Below are positions 37,196 through 46,304 of a stretch of DNA of 64,000 nucleotides, piece after piece. Made by a program: the position numbers and the translations under genes. How positions within the stretch are numbered: position 1 is the stretch's first letter; each line of letters opens with the position of its first letter. This DNA comes from Streptomyces angustmyceticus. GTDB lineage: Bacteria; Actinomycetota; Actinomycetes; Streptomycetales; Streptomycetaceae. The DNA lies in the NCBI RefSeq assembly GCF_019933235.1, contig NZ_CP082945.1, forward strand, positions 2,108,001 to 2,172,000. The letters run 5' to 3'. Under the pieces are notes generated by a model that saw only the letters and a program-made list of their open reading frames with translations, searched no databases and was not told where the DNA came from.

Positions 37196-39319
37196 GTGGA
37201 CCCGGTGATCGTTGTCGGGGCCGGCCCCGTCGGCCTCTCCCTCTCGCTCGCCCTCACCCGCCTCGGCGTGCCGTGCGTCGTCCTCGACGAGAGCAACGGC
37301 CAGGAGGACACCCGGCCGGCCCGCACCGCCGTGCTCCGCCAGGACACCGCCGCCTTCGTCGGCCGGCTCGGCTGCGCCGACACCCTGGACAGCGCCGGCA
37401 CGCGCTGGACGGCCTGGCGTACGATGCGCCGCCGTCGCCTGGTGGAACGCGTCGCCTTCGCCCCGCAGAGCCCGGACGGCACGGCCGCCCCCGCCGCCGT
37501 GTCCCCCGTCCATCTCCCGCAGCACGCGCTCACCCGCGCCCTGCGCGCCGCACTCGCCGACGAGAAGCTCGCCGAGGTCGTCACCGGCAGCCGGCTCGCC
37601 GCCCTCGAACAGGACGAGCACGGCGTCAGCGCCCAGACCCGCGGCCCCAACGGGACCTGGTGGCGCGGGAGTTACCTCATCGGCTGCGACGGCCCGCGCT
37701 CGACCGTCCGCAAACTGCTGGACGTCCGCTTCCCCGGTCGTACGGCCGTCGAGCGCCATGCGGTGGCCGCGCTGCGCTGCGAGCTGCCCTGGCCCGGCGA
37801 GGCGCTGCTGCACCGTTCACCGCCCCGGCACGGCGGCGGACCGGGCAACGAGGTCTCCGCCCGCCCGCTGGCCGACGGCGTCTGGCGGCTGGACTGGCTG
37901 CTGCCACCGGGGCGCGAACTGGTCACCCCGGACGCCCTGGTCGCCCGGATCCGCGACTCGCTGGCCGGCTGGACCACCGAATCCCCGGCGGACGCGGCCG
38001 GCGAGGGCGGCCCGGACGGCGGCGGGGCGCCCGCACGGGGACGCGGCCACGGCCGGCTCGTCCCGCCGTACGACCTCCTCGACACCGGCGTGCACACCGT
38101 CCACCACCGGCTGGCCCGGCGCTGGCGGCAGGGCCGCGCCTTCCTCGCCGGGGACGCCGCCCACCTGCTGGGCGCGCTCGGCACCCAGGGCCTGGACGAG
38201 GGGCTGCGGGACGCCGAGAACCTCGCCTGGAAACTGGGCCTGGCCTGGCACCACGGCGCCTCCGAGGTGCTGCTCGACAGCTACCAGGCCGAGCGCCGCG
38301 GCGCCGTCGCGGCCCGGCTGCGCGCCGCGGACCAGGCACTTCCGCTGCTGCGCGACGGCCGCTCGGCCCGCTGGCGGACCATGCTCCCGGGCACGGTCCG
38401 CGGCCGCAGCACCCTCCTGACGGACGGCCATCTGGGCCGTGGCCCGCTGGGCGCGCCGCCGGTGTACGCCCGCACTCCGCTCGCGCCGCCCGTCACCGGG
38501 GGCCCCGTCGTCGAGACGCTGCCCGGCGCGGCCGTCACGGATGTGCCGGTGACCGCCTCCGACGGCTCGGTGGTCCGGCTGCACGACCGGCTCGGCAGGG
38601 GACTCCTGGCGGTGCTGGTGGCGCCCGGCACCGGCGTCTGGGACCGGCGGCACTGGCAGTCGGCGGGGCTGATGCCCCGGCTGTCCGACGCGGTCGAGGC
38701 ACTGCCGATGGCCGCCGAGATCCTGGTCACCGAGGCCTATCCGGGCGCGGCCGCCCACACCGTGCTGCTCGTACGGCCGGACGGCCATCTGATCACCACG
38801 CTGTCCGGTGTCCGCCCGGCCGAGATGGCCGCCTGCGCGGACGCGGTACGGGGCAGGGCGCAGGGCGGGGAGTACGACGACGAGTACGGCAGTGGGCACG
38901 GCAACGAGCACAGCAACGAGTACGGGCAGGAAGCGGTGGCCGGGCAGGGCCGGCGGGCCGAGGGCTCCGGGGAGGCCGGAGGCTCCGTGGGGTACCGGGA
39001 CGGCGGAGCCGGGGAGGATGGCGTCGGGGCGGGCGGAGCTGGAGTGGACAGAGCGGGGGCAGGCGGCGCCGGGGCGGCCGGCGGGGCCGACAGCGTCGGG
39101 TCCGGGGAAGTCGGGCCCGGGGATGCGGGGGTCAGGGGCGGTCGGCCGGGAGAAGCCGGGCCCCGAGAGGGCGGATCCGAGGAGACCGGACGCAGGGAAG
39201 ATCGCCTCAGGGACACCGACCCCGGGGAGAGCGGATCCGACGAGGCCGGGAGCAAGGAAGACGGGCCCTCCGCGGTTGACCCTGTGCGAACGTCCATGTT
39301 TCACTCCGAGGATGACTGA
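37196..39319 (+). CDS. FAD-dependent aromatic hydroxylase-type monooxygenase with low-complexity tail
   Basis: A 707-residue class A flavin monooxygenase. The dinucleotide-binding motif is right at the start: DPVIVVGAGPVGLSLSLAL. The DG motif is in YLIGCDGPRSTVRKLL, and the FAD-ribityl GD motif is RAFLAGDAAHLLGALGTQGLDEGLRDAENLAWKL. A thioredoxin-fold C-terminal region follows (about 430-550). From about residue 560 it becomes a 145-residue tail rich in Gly, Glu, Asp and Arg with irregular GSGExGPxD-type units. The GTG at 37196 follows GGGGGAG and places the Rossmann motif at residue 2, as expected. Substrate unknown. Confidence 0.88.
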   Translation: MDPVIVVGAGPVGLSLSLALTRLGVPCVVLDESNGQEDTRPARTAVLRQDTAAFVGRLGCADTLDSAGTRWTAWRTMRRRRLVERVAFAPQSPDGTAAPAAVSPVHLPQHALTRALRAALADEKLAEVVTGSRLAALEQDEHGVSAQTRGPNGTWWRGSYLIGCDGPRSTVRKLLDVRFPGRTAVERHAVAALRCELPWPGEALLHRSPPRHGGGPGNEVSARPLADGVWRLDWLLPPGRELVTPDALVARIRDSLAGWTTESPADAAGEGGPDGGGAPARGRGHGRLVPPYDLLDTGVHTVHHRLARRWRQGRAFLAGDAAHLLGALGTQGLDEGLRDAENLAWKLGLAWHHGASEVLLDSYQAERRGAVAARLRAADQALPLLRDGRSARWRTMLPGTVRGRSTLLTDGHLGRGPLGAPPVYARTPLAPPVTGGPVVETLPGAAVTDVPVTASDGSVVRLHDRLGRGLLAVLVAPGTGVWDRRHWQSAGLMPRLSDAVEALPMAAEILVTEAYPGAAAHTVLLVRPDGHLITTLSGVRPAEMAACADAVRGRAQGGEYDDEYGSGHGNEHSNEYGQEAVAGQGRRAEGSGEAGGSVGYRDGGAGEDGVGAGGAGVDRAGAGGAGAAGGADSVGSGEVGPGDAGVRGGRPGEAGPREGGSEETGRREDRLRDTDPGESGSDEAGSKEDGPSAVDPVRTSMFHSEDD

Positions 39320-39473
39320 TCACAGCCCGCGATTCTGGCGGAGGGTCCATCTCGACCTGCTCCGCTATGCGGGCTGCATGTGTCGTCCGTCCTGTTGATC
39401 CGCATTTCCTTCCCCGCGCGGCCTGCCCTTCTCCGGTAGCCGCGCCTCTTCGCGATCACCCAGGACGGTTTCC

Positions 39474-40016
39474 GTGCCCGACGTACGTACCCCTGAGCGC
39501 CCTGCCGCCGCCGACCAGGACGGCGGGCCCAGCGCCTCCGCACTCCTCGACTTCGTCCGCCGCACCGCCGCGGACTCCGCACTCGTCGCGTCGCTCCCGC
39601 TCGACCCCGAAGGCCGTACCTGGATCCGGTTGAACGGCCCGGGCGGCAGCGAGGCATGGCTGATCGGCTGGCCGCCCGGCACCGGCACCGGCTGGCACGA
39701 CCACGGCGGCTCGCACGGCGCCTTCGCCACGGCCTCGGGTGAGCTGACGGAACAGTCGCTCACCGCTCAACTCCCCACCGAGGGCTGGAAAACGCTGGAG
39801 CTCGCCGACGACGTGGACCGGCAGCGCACACTCAGCGACGGCCGGGGCCGGGCGTTCGGCCCGCACCATGTGCACCAGGTGCTCAACCTCTCCGGGGAAA
39901 CCCATGCCGTGTCGGTGCACGCCTACTACCCGCCGCTGCCGTTGATGCGCCGCTACAGCCGCAACGGCCCCGTGCTACGGCTCGAAGCGGTCGAGCAGCC
40001 GGAGGAGTGGACATGA
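39474..40016 (+). CDS. cysteine dioxygenase-like cupin
   Basis: A 180-residue cupin of the cysteine dioxygenase family. Iron ligands are visible as His75 and His77 in TGWHDHGGSHGAF and a third His in GPHHVHQVLN (131-134). The expected reaction is oxidation of cysteine (or a related thiol) to the sulfinate. The GTG at 39474 follows AGGACGG. It overlaps the rhodanese gene by 4 nt (ATGA), which supports a joint role in thiol sulfur handling. Confidence 0.88.
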   Translation: MPDVRTPERPAAADQDGGPSASALLDFVRRTAADSALVASLPLDPEGRTWIRLNGPGGSEAWLIGWPPGTGTGWHDHGGSHGAFATASGELTEQSLTAQLPTEGWKTLELADDVDRQRTLSDGRGRAFGPHHVHQVLNLSGETHAVSVHAYYPPLPLMRRYSRNGPVLRLEAVEQPEEWT

Positions 40017-40390
40017 GCGCGGTCGACGAGCTGCTGGCCCGGGCCCGGCGCGAGCTGGGGCACCGGGCGGATCCCCGGGAGGCCGCCGCCGTCCAGGAAG
40101 CCGGCGGGCTGCTGGTGGACATCCGCTATGCGGAGCTGAGGGAGCGCGACGGCCTCATCCCCGGCGCGCTGATCGTGGAACGCAACGAGCTGGAGTGGCG
40201 GCTCGACCCGACCGGCGAGCACCGCGCCCCGGAAGCGACCCATCACGCCCTGCCGGTCGTCGTCATCTGCAACGAGGGCTACGCGTCGACCCTCGCGGCG
40301 CTCTCTCTACGCGAACTGGGCCTGCGCCACGCCACCGACCTGGACGGCGGCTTCCAGGCATGGCGCAGCGCGGGGTTGCCGGTGGTGTGA
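40013..40390 (+). CDS. single-domain rhodanese-like protein
   Basis: A 125-residue rhodanese domain with GGLLVDIR near the start and the persulfide-forming Cys86 in VVICNEGYASTLAA (CxxGxxS pattern), then ATDLDGGFQAWRSAGLPV. It probably transfers sulfane sulfur arising from thiol oxidation. The ATG at 40013 overlaps the stop of the dioxygenase and follows GGAGG; an in-frame GTG lies two codons earlier. Confidence 0.92.
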   Translation: MSAVDELLARARRELGHRADPREAAAVQEAGGLLVDIRYAELRERDGLIPGALIVERNELEWRLDPTGEHRAPEATHHALPVVVICNEGYASTLAALSLRELGLRHATDLDGGFQAWRSAGLPVV

Positions 40391-41082
40391 GGGGACATGG
40401 CTGGCGGCTGGGGATCGGCAGAACTCCGCCGTCTCTCCCCCGCCCCGCCCCTCCCCCACCCACCCCACATTTCAGCCACGACCCAGCCCGGCTGGCACGC
40501 GACAGAGCCCCGCTGGCCCGCGGCAGAGCCCCGCCGGCCTGCGGCACCGCCCGGCCTTCACCACAGCCCAGCCCCCGGCACATCCTGACCTTCATCACAG
40601 CCCAGCCCACGACACAGTCCGGCCTTCATCACAGCCCGGCCACAACACAGTCCGGCCAGCCAGTGGCACAGCCCGGCCGGCTGCACGTCCAGCCCCCGGC
40701 ACAGCCCGTCACTGCGGCAGAGCCTTGCCGGATGCGCAGACCAGCCCATGCCACAGCCCGGCCTGTGGCACAGCTCGGCCCCCGACATAGTCGCCCCGCG
40801 GCAGGGCTTGGCCTGCCGCACCGCCGACCCGCGGCAGAGCGTGGCCCACTGCACAGCCGGCCCACGGCATCAGCCCGGCCCGTCATGCGGCTCGGGCACC
40901 AACACGCGTCACCTAGACGCCCACCACCGAGTGCCACGCGGCCACGCGGCTCCACCGGAAACCCGGCTCCGCTCCCGCAGCACCCGGCTCCGGTGCCCGT
41001 GGCGGAGCCGATCGGCTGTGGCGGCAGGGGCCGTATCCGTCGTCGTGGCGTCCTCGCGGCTGTTGTGGTGGTGACGGACTCC
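40391..41082. other. repeat-rich non-coding spacer between the rhodanese gene and recX
   Basis: 692 bp with no convincing gene on either strand. Beyond the exact tandem units, most of 40450-40900 is a patchwork of degenerate CACAGCCCGGCC-like words. Third-position bias is lost in all frames. It should also contain the 3' end of the recA-recX message, but no strong terminator hairpin was recognised. Confidence 0.6.
40492..40656. repeat. tandem repeat block: three 21-bp units then three 34-bp units
   Basis: Units 40492-40512, 40513-40533 and 40534-40554 are variants of CTGGCCCGCGGCAGAGCCCCG (21 bp). They are followed without a gap by three 34-bp units at 40555, 40589 and 40623, each beginning CCTTCATCACAGCCC (first copy CCTTCACCACAGCCC). 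The 34-bp unit is not a multiple of three, so the repeat is a DNA-level feature. Confidence 0.85.
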
Positions 41083-41739
41083 TCACGCGTCGGGCAGGTA
41101 GTGGTCCTCCAGGAGTTCCGGGTCCTCGCCTTCCTCCTCCAGGGCGCGTTTGACGACCCTGAGGGCGAGGCCCTCCGGGTACCCCTTGCGGGCCAGCATT
41201 CCGGCCAGGCGGCGCAGGCGCTTCTCGCGGTCCAGGCCGCGGGTGGAGCGCAGTTTGCGGTCGACCAGTTCGCGGGCGGTGGACTCCTCCTGTTCGGAGT
41301 CGAGGCGGCCGACGGCCACATCGATGAGGGCGGAGTCCACACCCTTGGTGCGCAGTTCGCGGGCCAGGGCACGGCGGGCCAGGCCGCGCCCGTGGTGGCG
41401 GGACTCCACCCAGGCGTCGGCGAAGGCCGCGTCGTCGATCAGTCCGACGTCCTCGAAACGGGAGAGCACCTCCTCCGCGGCCTCCTCGGGGATGCCCCGC
41501 CGGTGCAGGGCGTCCCCGAGCTGCTTGCGCGTACGCGGGCTCCCGGTGAGCAGGCGCAGGCAGATGGCCCGTGCCTGCTCCTCGGGCGTACGCGGTGGCC
41601 CCGACTCGGCCCTCGACGTGTCGGGGCCACCGCTGTCCTCCCGGCCATGACGGCCCCTGCGGCCGTGACGGGTCTCGGCGTCGCCGGCAGCGCTGCTGAG
41701 GTCGTCCTCGCTGCCCGGCCATTCCGTTCGCCGCGTCAT
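41083..41739 (-). CDS. recX: recombination regulator RecX
   Basis: RecX limits RecA filament growth and activity. The 218-residue protein has a charged, disordered N-terminal 50 residues and then three helical RecX repeats: ARAICLRLLTGSPRTRKQLGDALHRRGI, FADAWVESRHHGRGLARRALARELRTKGV and LRRLAGMLARKGYPEGLALRVVKRAL. It starts 6 bp after the recA stop, so it is co-transcribed, the usual actinobacterial arrangement. Confidence 0.96.
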   Translation of the reverse strand: MTRRTEWPGSEDDLSSAAGDAETRHGRRGRHGREDSGGPDTSRAESGPPRTPEEQARAICLRLLTGSPRTRKQLGDALHRRGIPEEAAEEVLSRFEDVGLIDDAAFADAWVESRHHGRGLARRALARELRTKGVDSALIDVAVGRLDSEQEESTARELVDRKLRSTRGLDREKRLRRLAGMLARKGYPEGLALRVVKRALEEEGEDPELLEDHYLPDA

Positions 41740-41745
41740 GGCGGG

Positions 41746-42870
<1,125 letters not shown>

Positions 42871-43007
42871 GGGTTCCACCCGATTTGCTTGAGTCGATCG
42901 CTTCACGTCCATGACGCTAACGCCTGCCACTGACAATGCGCCCGGACCCGGCCCCGGCCTGTGGACAACTCCGCGAAAAGCCCGAGGACACAGGTCGGAT
43001 CTCCCAT

Positions 43008-43036
43008 AAGAATGGATGTTCGATTTTGGTGTCAAG
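43008..43036 (-). promoter_or_regulatory. recA promoter with embedded LexA box
   Basis: On the reverse strand, TTGACA (43036-43031) and TTCTTA (43013-43008) are 17 bp apart. The SOS box TCGAACATCCATTCTT (43024-43009) lies in the spacer and -10, a clear repressor-occlusion layout. The GAAC-N4-ATTC core has one mismatch from GAAC-N4-GTTC. The predicted start is about 130 nt before recA. Confidence 0.85.
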
Positions 43037-43144
43037 CGGTACCGCGCGCCGTCGGCGGGTCGCCGCCGGGCCGTGGGGCAGGCCGTCGGGCGGGCCCCTC
43101 ACGAGCGGTCGTGCACCGCGCTCCGGGGCCCGTGACCTGCCGGG

Positions 43145-44473
43145 TCAGCGGACGCTCTCGCCGTCCTCCGGAACACCGCCGGCCGCCTTCCGCTCCTCCA
43201 GCGGGGCCGAGGGCTGCTCGTCGTGCAGGGTCCGGCGGACGCGGGCCAGCACCCTGGCGCCGCGCTGCCGCCTGCCGCGGACCCGCAGGTCGTCGGTGAC
43301 CTCGTACCGCTTGACGTACGCACCGAGGAACGCCTGCAGCGTCGCCGTGGCCGGGATCGCGATCAGTGCGCCGACCGCGCCCATCAGGGCCGTGCCGGCG
43401 ACGACCGAGCCGAAGGCGACGGCGGGGTGGATGTCCACCGTCTTGGCGGTGATCCGCGGCTGCAGGAGGTAGTTCTCGAACTGCTGGTAGATCACGACGA
43501 AGCCGAAGACCCACAGGGCGTACCAGGGGTCGACGGTGAACGCGATCAGGATGGGCAGGGCGCCCGCGAGGTAGGTGCCTATGGTCGGGATGAACTGGGA
43601 GACCAGGCCCACCCACATGCCCAGCGCCGGGGCGTAGGGCACTTCCAGGATCTGCAGCAGGACGTAGTGCGCGAGGCCGGAGATCAGCGCCATCAGGCCG
43701 CGGGAGTAGAGGTAGCCGCCGGTCTTGGCGACCGCGATCTCCCAGGCCCGCAGCACCTCCGCCTGGCGGTGCGGCGGCAGGACGGAGCACAGGGCGCGGC
43801 GCAGCCGGGGGCCGTCGGCGGCGAAGTAGAACGAGAACAGGGCCACCGTCAGCAGGTTGAACAGGCTGCCCAGCACCGTCGCGGAGACGGCCAGGACGTT
43901 GTTGGCGCTGTCCTGGACGTACTTCTGCAGCCAGTCGGACTTCAGCAGGTTGTTCTGCACCTCGACCCGCGAGAGGTGGGTGTGCAGGGTGCTGTTGATC
44001 CAGCTGATGACGGAGTCCAGATACTGCGGGAACTCCTCGACCATGTTGGCGATCTGGCCGGCGAGCATGGATCCCAGGAGGGTGAAGAACCCGACCGCGG
44101 CAACCAGGATGCTTGCGAAGACCAGGCCCGTGGCCAGCCCGCGCCGCATGCCCCGGGCCGCCATCCAGTCGACGGCCGGTTCGACGGCCAGGGCGAGGAA
44201 GAAGGCGATCAGCACATTCAGCAGCAGCGTGATCAGCTGGTGGAATCCCCAGGTGGCGAGCTGGAAACAGGCCACCAGAGCGAGCGCGAGCACCATGGCG
44301 CGCGGCAGCCAGCGCGGCATCCGCGCGTCGGACCGGTACTCGGGCCGGTCCTCGCACGGGTCCTCGCGCCGTCCCTCGGGCAGGCCGGGCCGGTCCTGGG
44401 GGGGTGGCACGTCGTTGCTGGTGATCTCATCTGACTCGGGCACGGAGCCAAGTGTCGCGCACGACGACGACAT
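43145..44473 (-). CDS. AI-2E family transporter-like membrane protein
   Basis: A 442-residue polytopic protein of the PerM/AI-2E family (DUF20). About eight transmembrane helices include LLNVLIAFFLALAVEPAVDWM, ISGLAHYVLLQILEVPYAPALGMWVGLVSQFIPTIGTYLAGALP and VVIYQQFENYLLQPRITAKTVDIHPAVAFGSVVAGTALMGAVGALIAIPATATLQAFL, the last being the family hallmark. Despite the family name, most members are general exporters of unknown substrate (some are Na/H antiporters). Start uncertain: ATG at 44473 or GTG at 44443, neither with a strong ribosome site. It precedes recA on the same strand. Confidence 0.88.
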   Translation of the reverse strand: MSSSCATLGSVPESDEITSNDVPPPQDRPGLPEGRREDPCEDRPEYRSDARMPRWLPRAMVLALALVACFQLATWGFHQLITLLLNVLIAFFLALAVEPAVDWMAARGMRRGLATGLVFASILVAAVGFFTLLGSMLAGQIANMVEEFPQYLDSVISWINSTLHTHLSRVEVQNNLLKSDWLQKYVQDSANNVLAVSATVLGSLFNLLTVALFSFYFAADGPRLRRALCSVLPPHRQAEVLRAWEIAVAKTGGYLYSRGLMALISGLAHYVLLQILEVPYAPALGMWVGLVSQFIPTIGTYLAGALPILIAFTVDPWYALWVFGFVVIYQQFENYLLQPRITAKTVDIHPAVAFGSVVAGTALMGAVGALIAIPATATLQAFLGAYVKRYEVTDDLRVRGRRQRGARVLARVRRTLHDEQPSAPLEERKAAGGVPEDGESVR

Positions 44474-44561
44474 CCCGGGCCCTGCCCCGTGCGCACACCC
44501 CTGGACCCCCCGACCGCCACGTCCGCTTTCTCCCAGCTCAGAGCCTTGATCGCGGTTCCGT

Positions 44562-44756
44562 TCAGCGCTTTTCGGGCGGTACGTCCATCACCGAGCAGAC
44601 CACTCGCCACACCTCTTTGGCGCTCCATCCCGCGTCCAGCGCCTCCTGCACGGTCCGGCCGCCGAGGTCCGCCATCACATGATCGCGCGCGAAGGAGTCG
44701 GCATACGCCGCACCGAAGTGGTCCGCCATCCGCTGCCAGAAGATCGTCAACCGCAT
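44562..44756 (-). CDS. DUF3046 protein
   Basis: A 64-residue actinobacterial protein, MRLTIFWQRMADHFGAAYAD...LGGRTVQEALDAGWSAKEVWRVVCSVMDVPPEKR, a good match to DUF3046, which is commonly encoded next to recA/recX in this group. Function unknown. The ATG at 44756 follows GGAGCGGAACT. The longer upstream frame is unsupported. Confidence 0.88.
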   Translation of the reverse strand: MRLTIFWQRMADHFGAAYADSFARDHVMADLGGRTVQEALDAGWSAKEVWRVVCSVMDVPPEKR

Positions 44757-45226
44757 GAGTTCCGCTCCGTACCCGCTGTGACCTGCATGTTTCCTGCCCG
44801 TACGCCCCACACGCCCCGAAGGGCGATGCCGAGAAGCGTGCCTCTCCGTGGAATCAAGCATCCATGGCGGCGCGAGCCGGTGCGCCCCGCGCCCGTGCCG
44901 CAGGCGGAGGTACGCAGCGTAAGGAGAGTAAGGCCCGAGGCGGCATGCCGGGGCCGGCAACCGGGAGGGCGGAAGCAGGAAAAGGGGTGCGGAGTGGTCA
45001 CAGCGGCCGGGGCACGGAAATCAAAGGGACGGTCTCCGGACATGAAGAAAGAGGCCCCTAAGAGCCGTCCCTGAATTCCCGGAGATGCCCTTTGCCCCGG
45101 ATACCTTCTTTCGCGGGGGTGCCGGTCCGGCCGCGACTCCCGCGAAAGGACCGCTCACACGCGGGTGGGGACCGGACTCCCATCGACGTCCGGTCCCCAC
45201 CCGCGTGTGGGTGTCGTGCGTTAAAT
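44757..45226. other. spacer upstream of DUF3046 gene
   Basis: 470 bp containing the promoter of the DUF3046 gene and the inverted-repeat cluster. No reading frame here has both a ribosome site and protein-like composition. Confidence 0.5.
45025..45209. repeat. three successive inverted repeats in one spacer
   Basis: IR1: AGGGACGG at 45025-45032 with its complement at 45065-45072. IR2: CTTTCGCGGG at 45108-45117 with its complement at 45139-45148. IR3: a perfect 21-bp stem, 45156-45176 with 45189-45209, and a 12-nt loop. IR3 lies 17 bp beyond the stop of the small membrane protein gene and may be its terminator; the other two are unexplained. Confidence 0.75.
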
Positions 45227-45397
45227 TCACCAGCGATACCACCGGCCCCGCTTGCCGCCTGCGCCCGCCGAGCGCAGCACGAATCCCAGCAGCCACACGG
45301 CGAGCACGATGACCGCCACGATCCACAGGGCCTTCAAGGCGAACCCGGCACCGAAGAGAAGCAGGGCGAGAAGAAGTACGAGAAGAAGGGGAACCAT
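45227..45397 (-). CDS. small hydrophobic membrane protein
   Basis: A 56-residue protein, MVPLLLVLLLALLLFGAGFA..., with two predicted membrane helices (about 3-20 and 24-44) and a basic, aromatic tail (GKRGRWYRW). GGAGG lies 9 bases before the ATG at 45397. Such short hydrophobic proteins are common in Streptomyces and mostly uncharacterised. The strong 21-bp hairpin just downstream is probably its terminator. Confidence 0.75.
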   Translation of the reverse strand: MVPLLLVLLLALLLFGAGFALKALWIVAVIVLAVWLLGFVLRSAGAGGKRGRWYRW

Positions 45398-45681
45398 ATT
45401 TATCAACCTCCGAGGCATCGTGTGCCCCGCGGAATTCCCGTCAACCTTTTGAATTTATGTGTTTCTTACGGGGTTCCCGGGGCAACAGGGCCGGCTCGCC
45501 CGCGGCAGATCCCATGGACCGAAGCGCCCTGTGCTGCCCGCCTCACCTTTTCCACAGCGTCCGACGCGTGCTCAATTCCCTTGTAGGGCAAGGGTGGTGA
45601 AGCGGAAGGGGCGAACCGGGCCCGGAGCGCCCCGAGTCCGGAGCCGGACCGGCCCCTGGGCGCCCCGGGCCCGTCCGCCCG

Positions 45682-45948
45682 TTACACGTGCCAGCTCAGC
45701 GTCCCCGTCTGGGACGACAGCACCACGACCAGCACGATGTCGAGGGCGCCGAACGCCAGGCCCAGACCGGCGCGCAGGCGGCGGACGGTGCCCCGGTGGA
45801 GGGCCGCGGCGCCGAGGAGCAGGGCGCAGGGGCCGAGGAGGATGTTGAACACCAGGACGCCGAGCAGTCCGCAGACGAACGCGGCTACGGCCATGCGGTC
45901 GGCCTGGGGGTGCGGTCCGGTCCTGAGCGGTATCCGGGTGGAGGTCAC
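45682..45948 (-). CDS. DUF4190-like small membrane protein
   Basis: An 88-residue protein with two helices: RMAVAAFVCGLLGVLVFNILLGPCALLLGAAAL (the DUF4190 pattern of a GLLG turn followed by a small-residue helix) and RAGLGLAFGALDIVLVVVLS. The GTG at 45948 follows GGGAGG and overlaps the stop of the preceding gene by 4 nt. Function unknown. Confidence 0.78.
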   Translation of the reverse strand: MTSTRIPLRTGPHPQADRMAVAAFVCGLLGVLVFNILLGPCALLLGAAALHRGTVRRLRAGLGLAFGALDIVLVVVLSSQTGTLSWHV

Positions 45949-46109
45949 CGGCCGCCTCCCTTCGCCGCCTTACGGCGTTCCTTGGTGAAGAAGACCGCCA
46001 GCCAGGCCACGATGGCGAGGCCGGCGACGACGGTGACGGGTACGGGGACGTGGCCTGCGGTTCCCATCAGGACACCGAAGAGGAACAGCGCTACGACCAG
46101 GAAGAGCAT
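45945..46109 (-). CDS. small membrane protein, coupled to the DUF4190-like gene
   Basis: A 54-residue protein MLFLVVALFLFGVLMGTAGH..., two hydrophobic helices and a basic tail FTKERRKAAKGGGR. AAAGG precedes the ATG at 46109. Its stop overlaps the next start (GTGA), so the two are translated together. It is divergent from the AraC-type regulator at 46305, which may control it. Confidence 0.72.
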   Translation of the reverse strand: MLFLVVALFLFGVLMGTAGHVPVPVTVVAGLAIVAWLAVFFTKERRKAAKGGGR

Positions 46110-46304
46110 GATGCACCTTTCCCATACGTGGGACGGCAAGGAGGCGGCGAGCCGACGTGGGCTCCCACTGCGTCATTGCGGTGCCGCTCGGACCCGCGTA
46201 CCCCGGCAGCGCACGGGCCGAACCCGATCGCACCGGGCACAGGATGTCGGGTCCGGCACACCGGCCGCTTCCTAGCGTGAACGGCGAAGGGGAAGGAGAC
46301 CGAG

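Noticed and set aside
40558..40854. A Cys-rich reverse-strand frame (repeated GLCRG-like words) in the rhodanese-recX spacer
   Set aside because: The periodicity follows from the 34-bp and degenerate DNA repeats, which are not in frame; no ribosome site or signal peptide.
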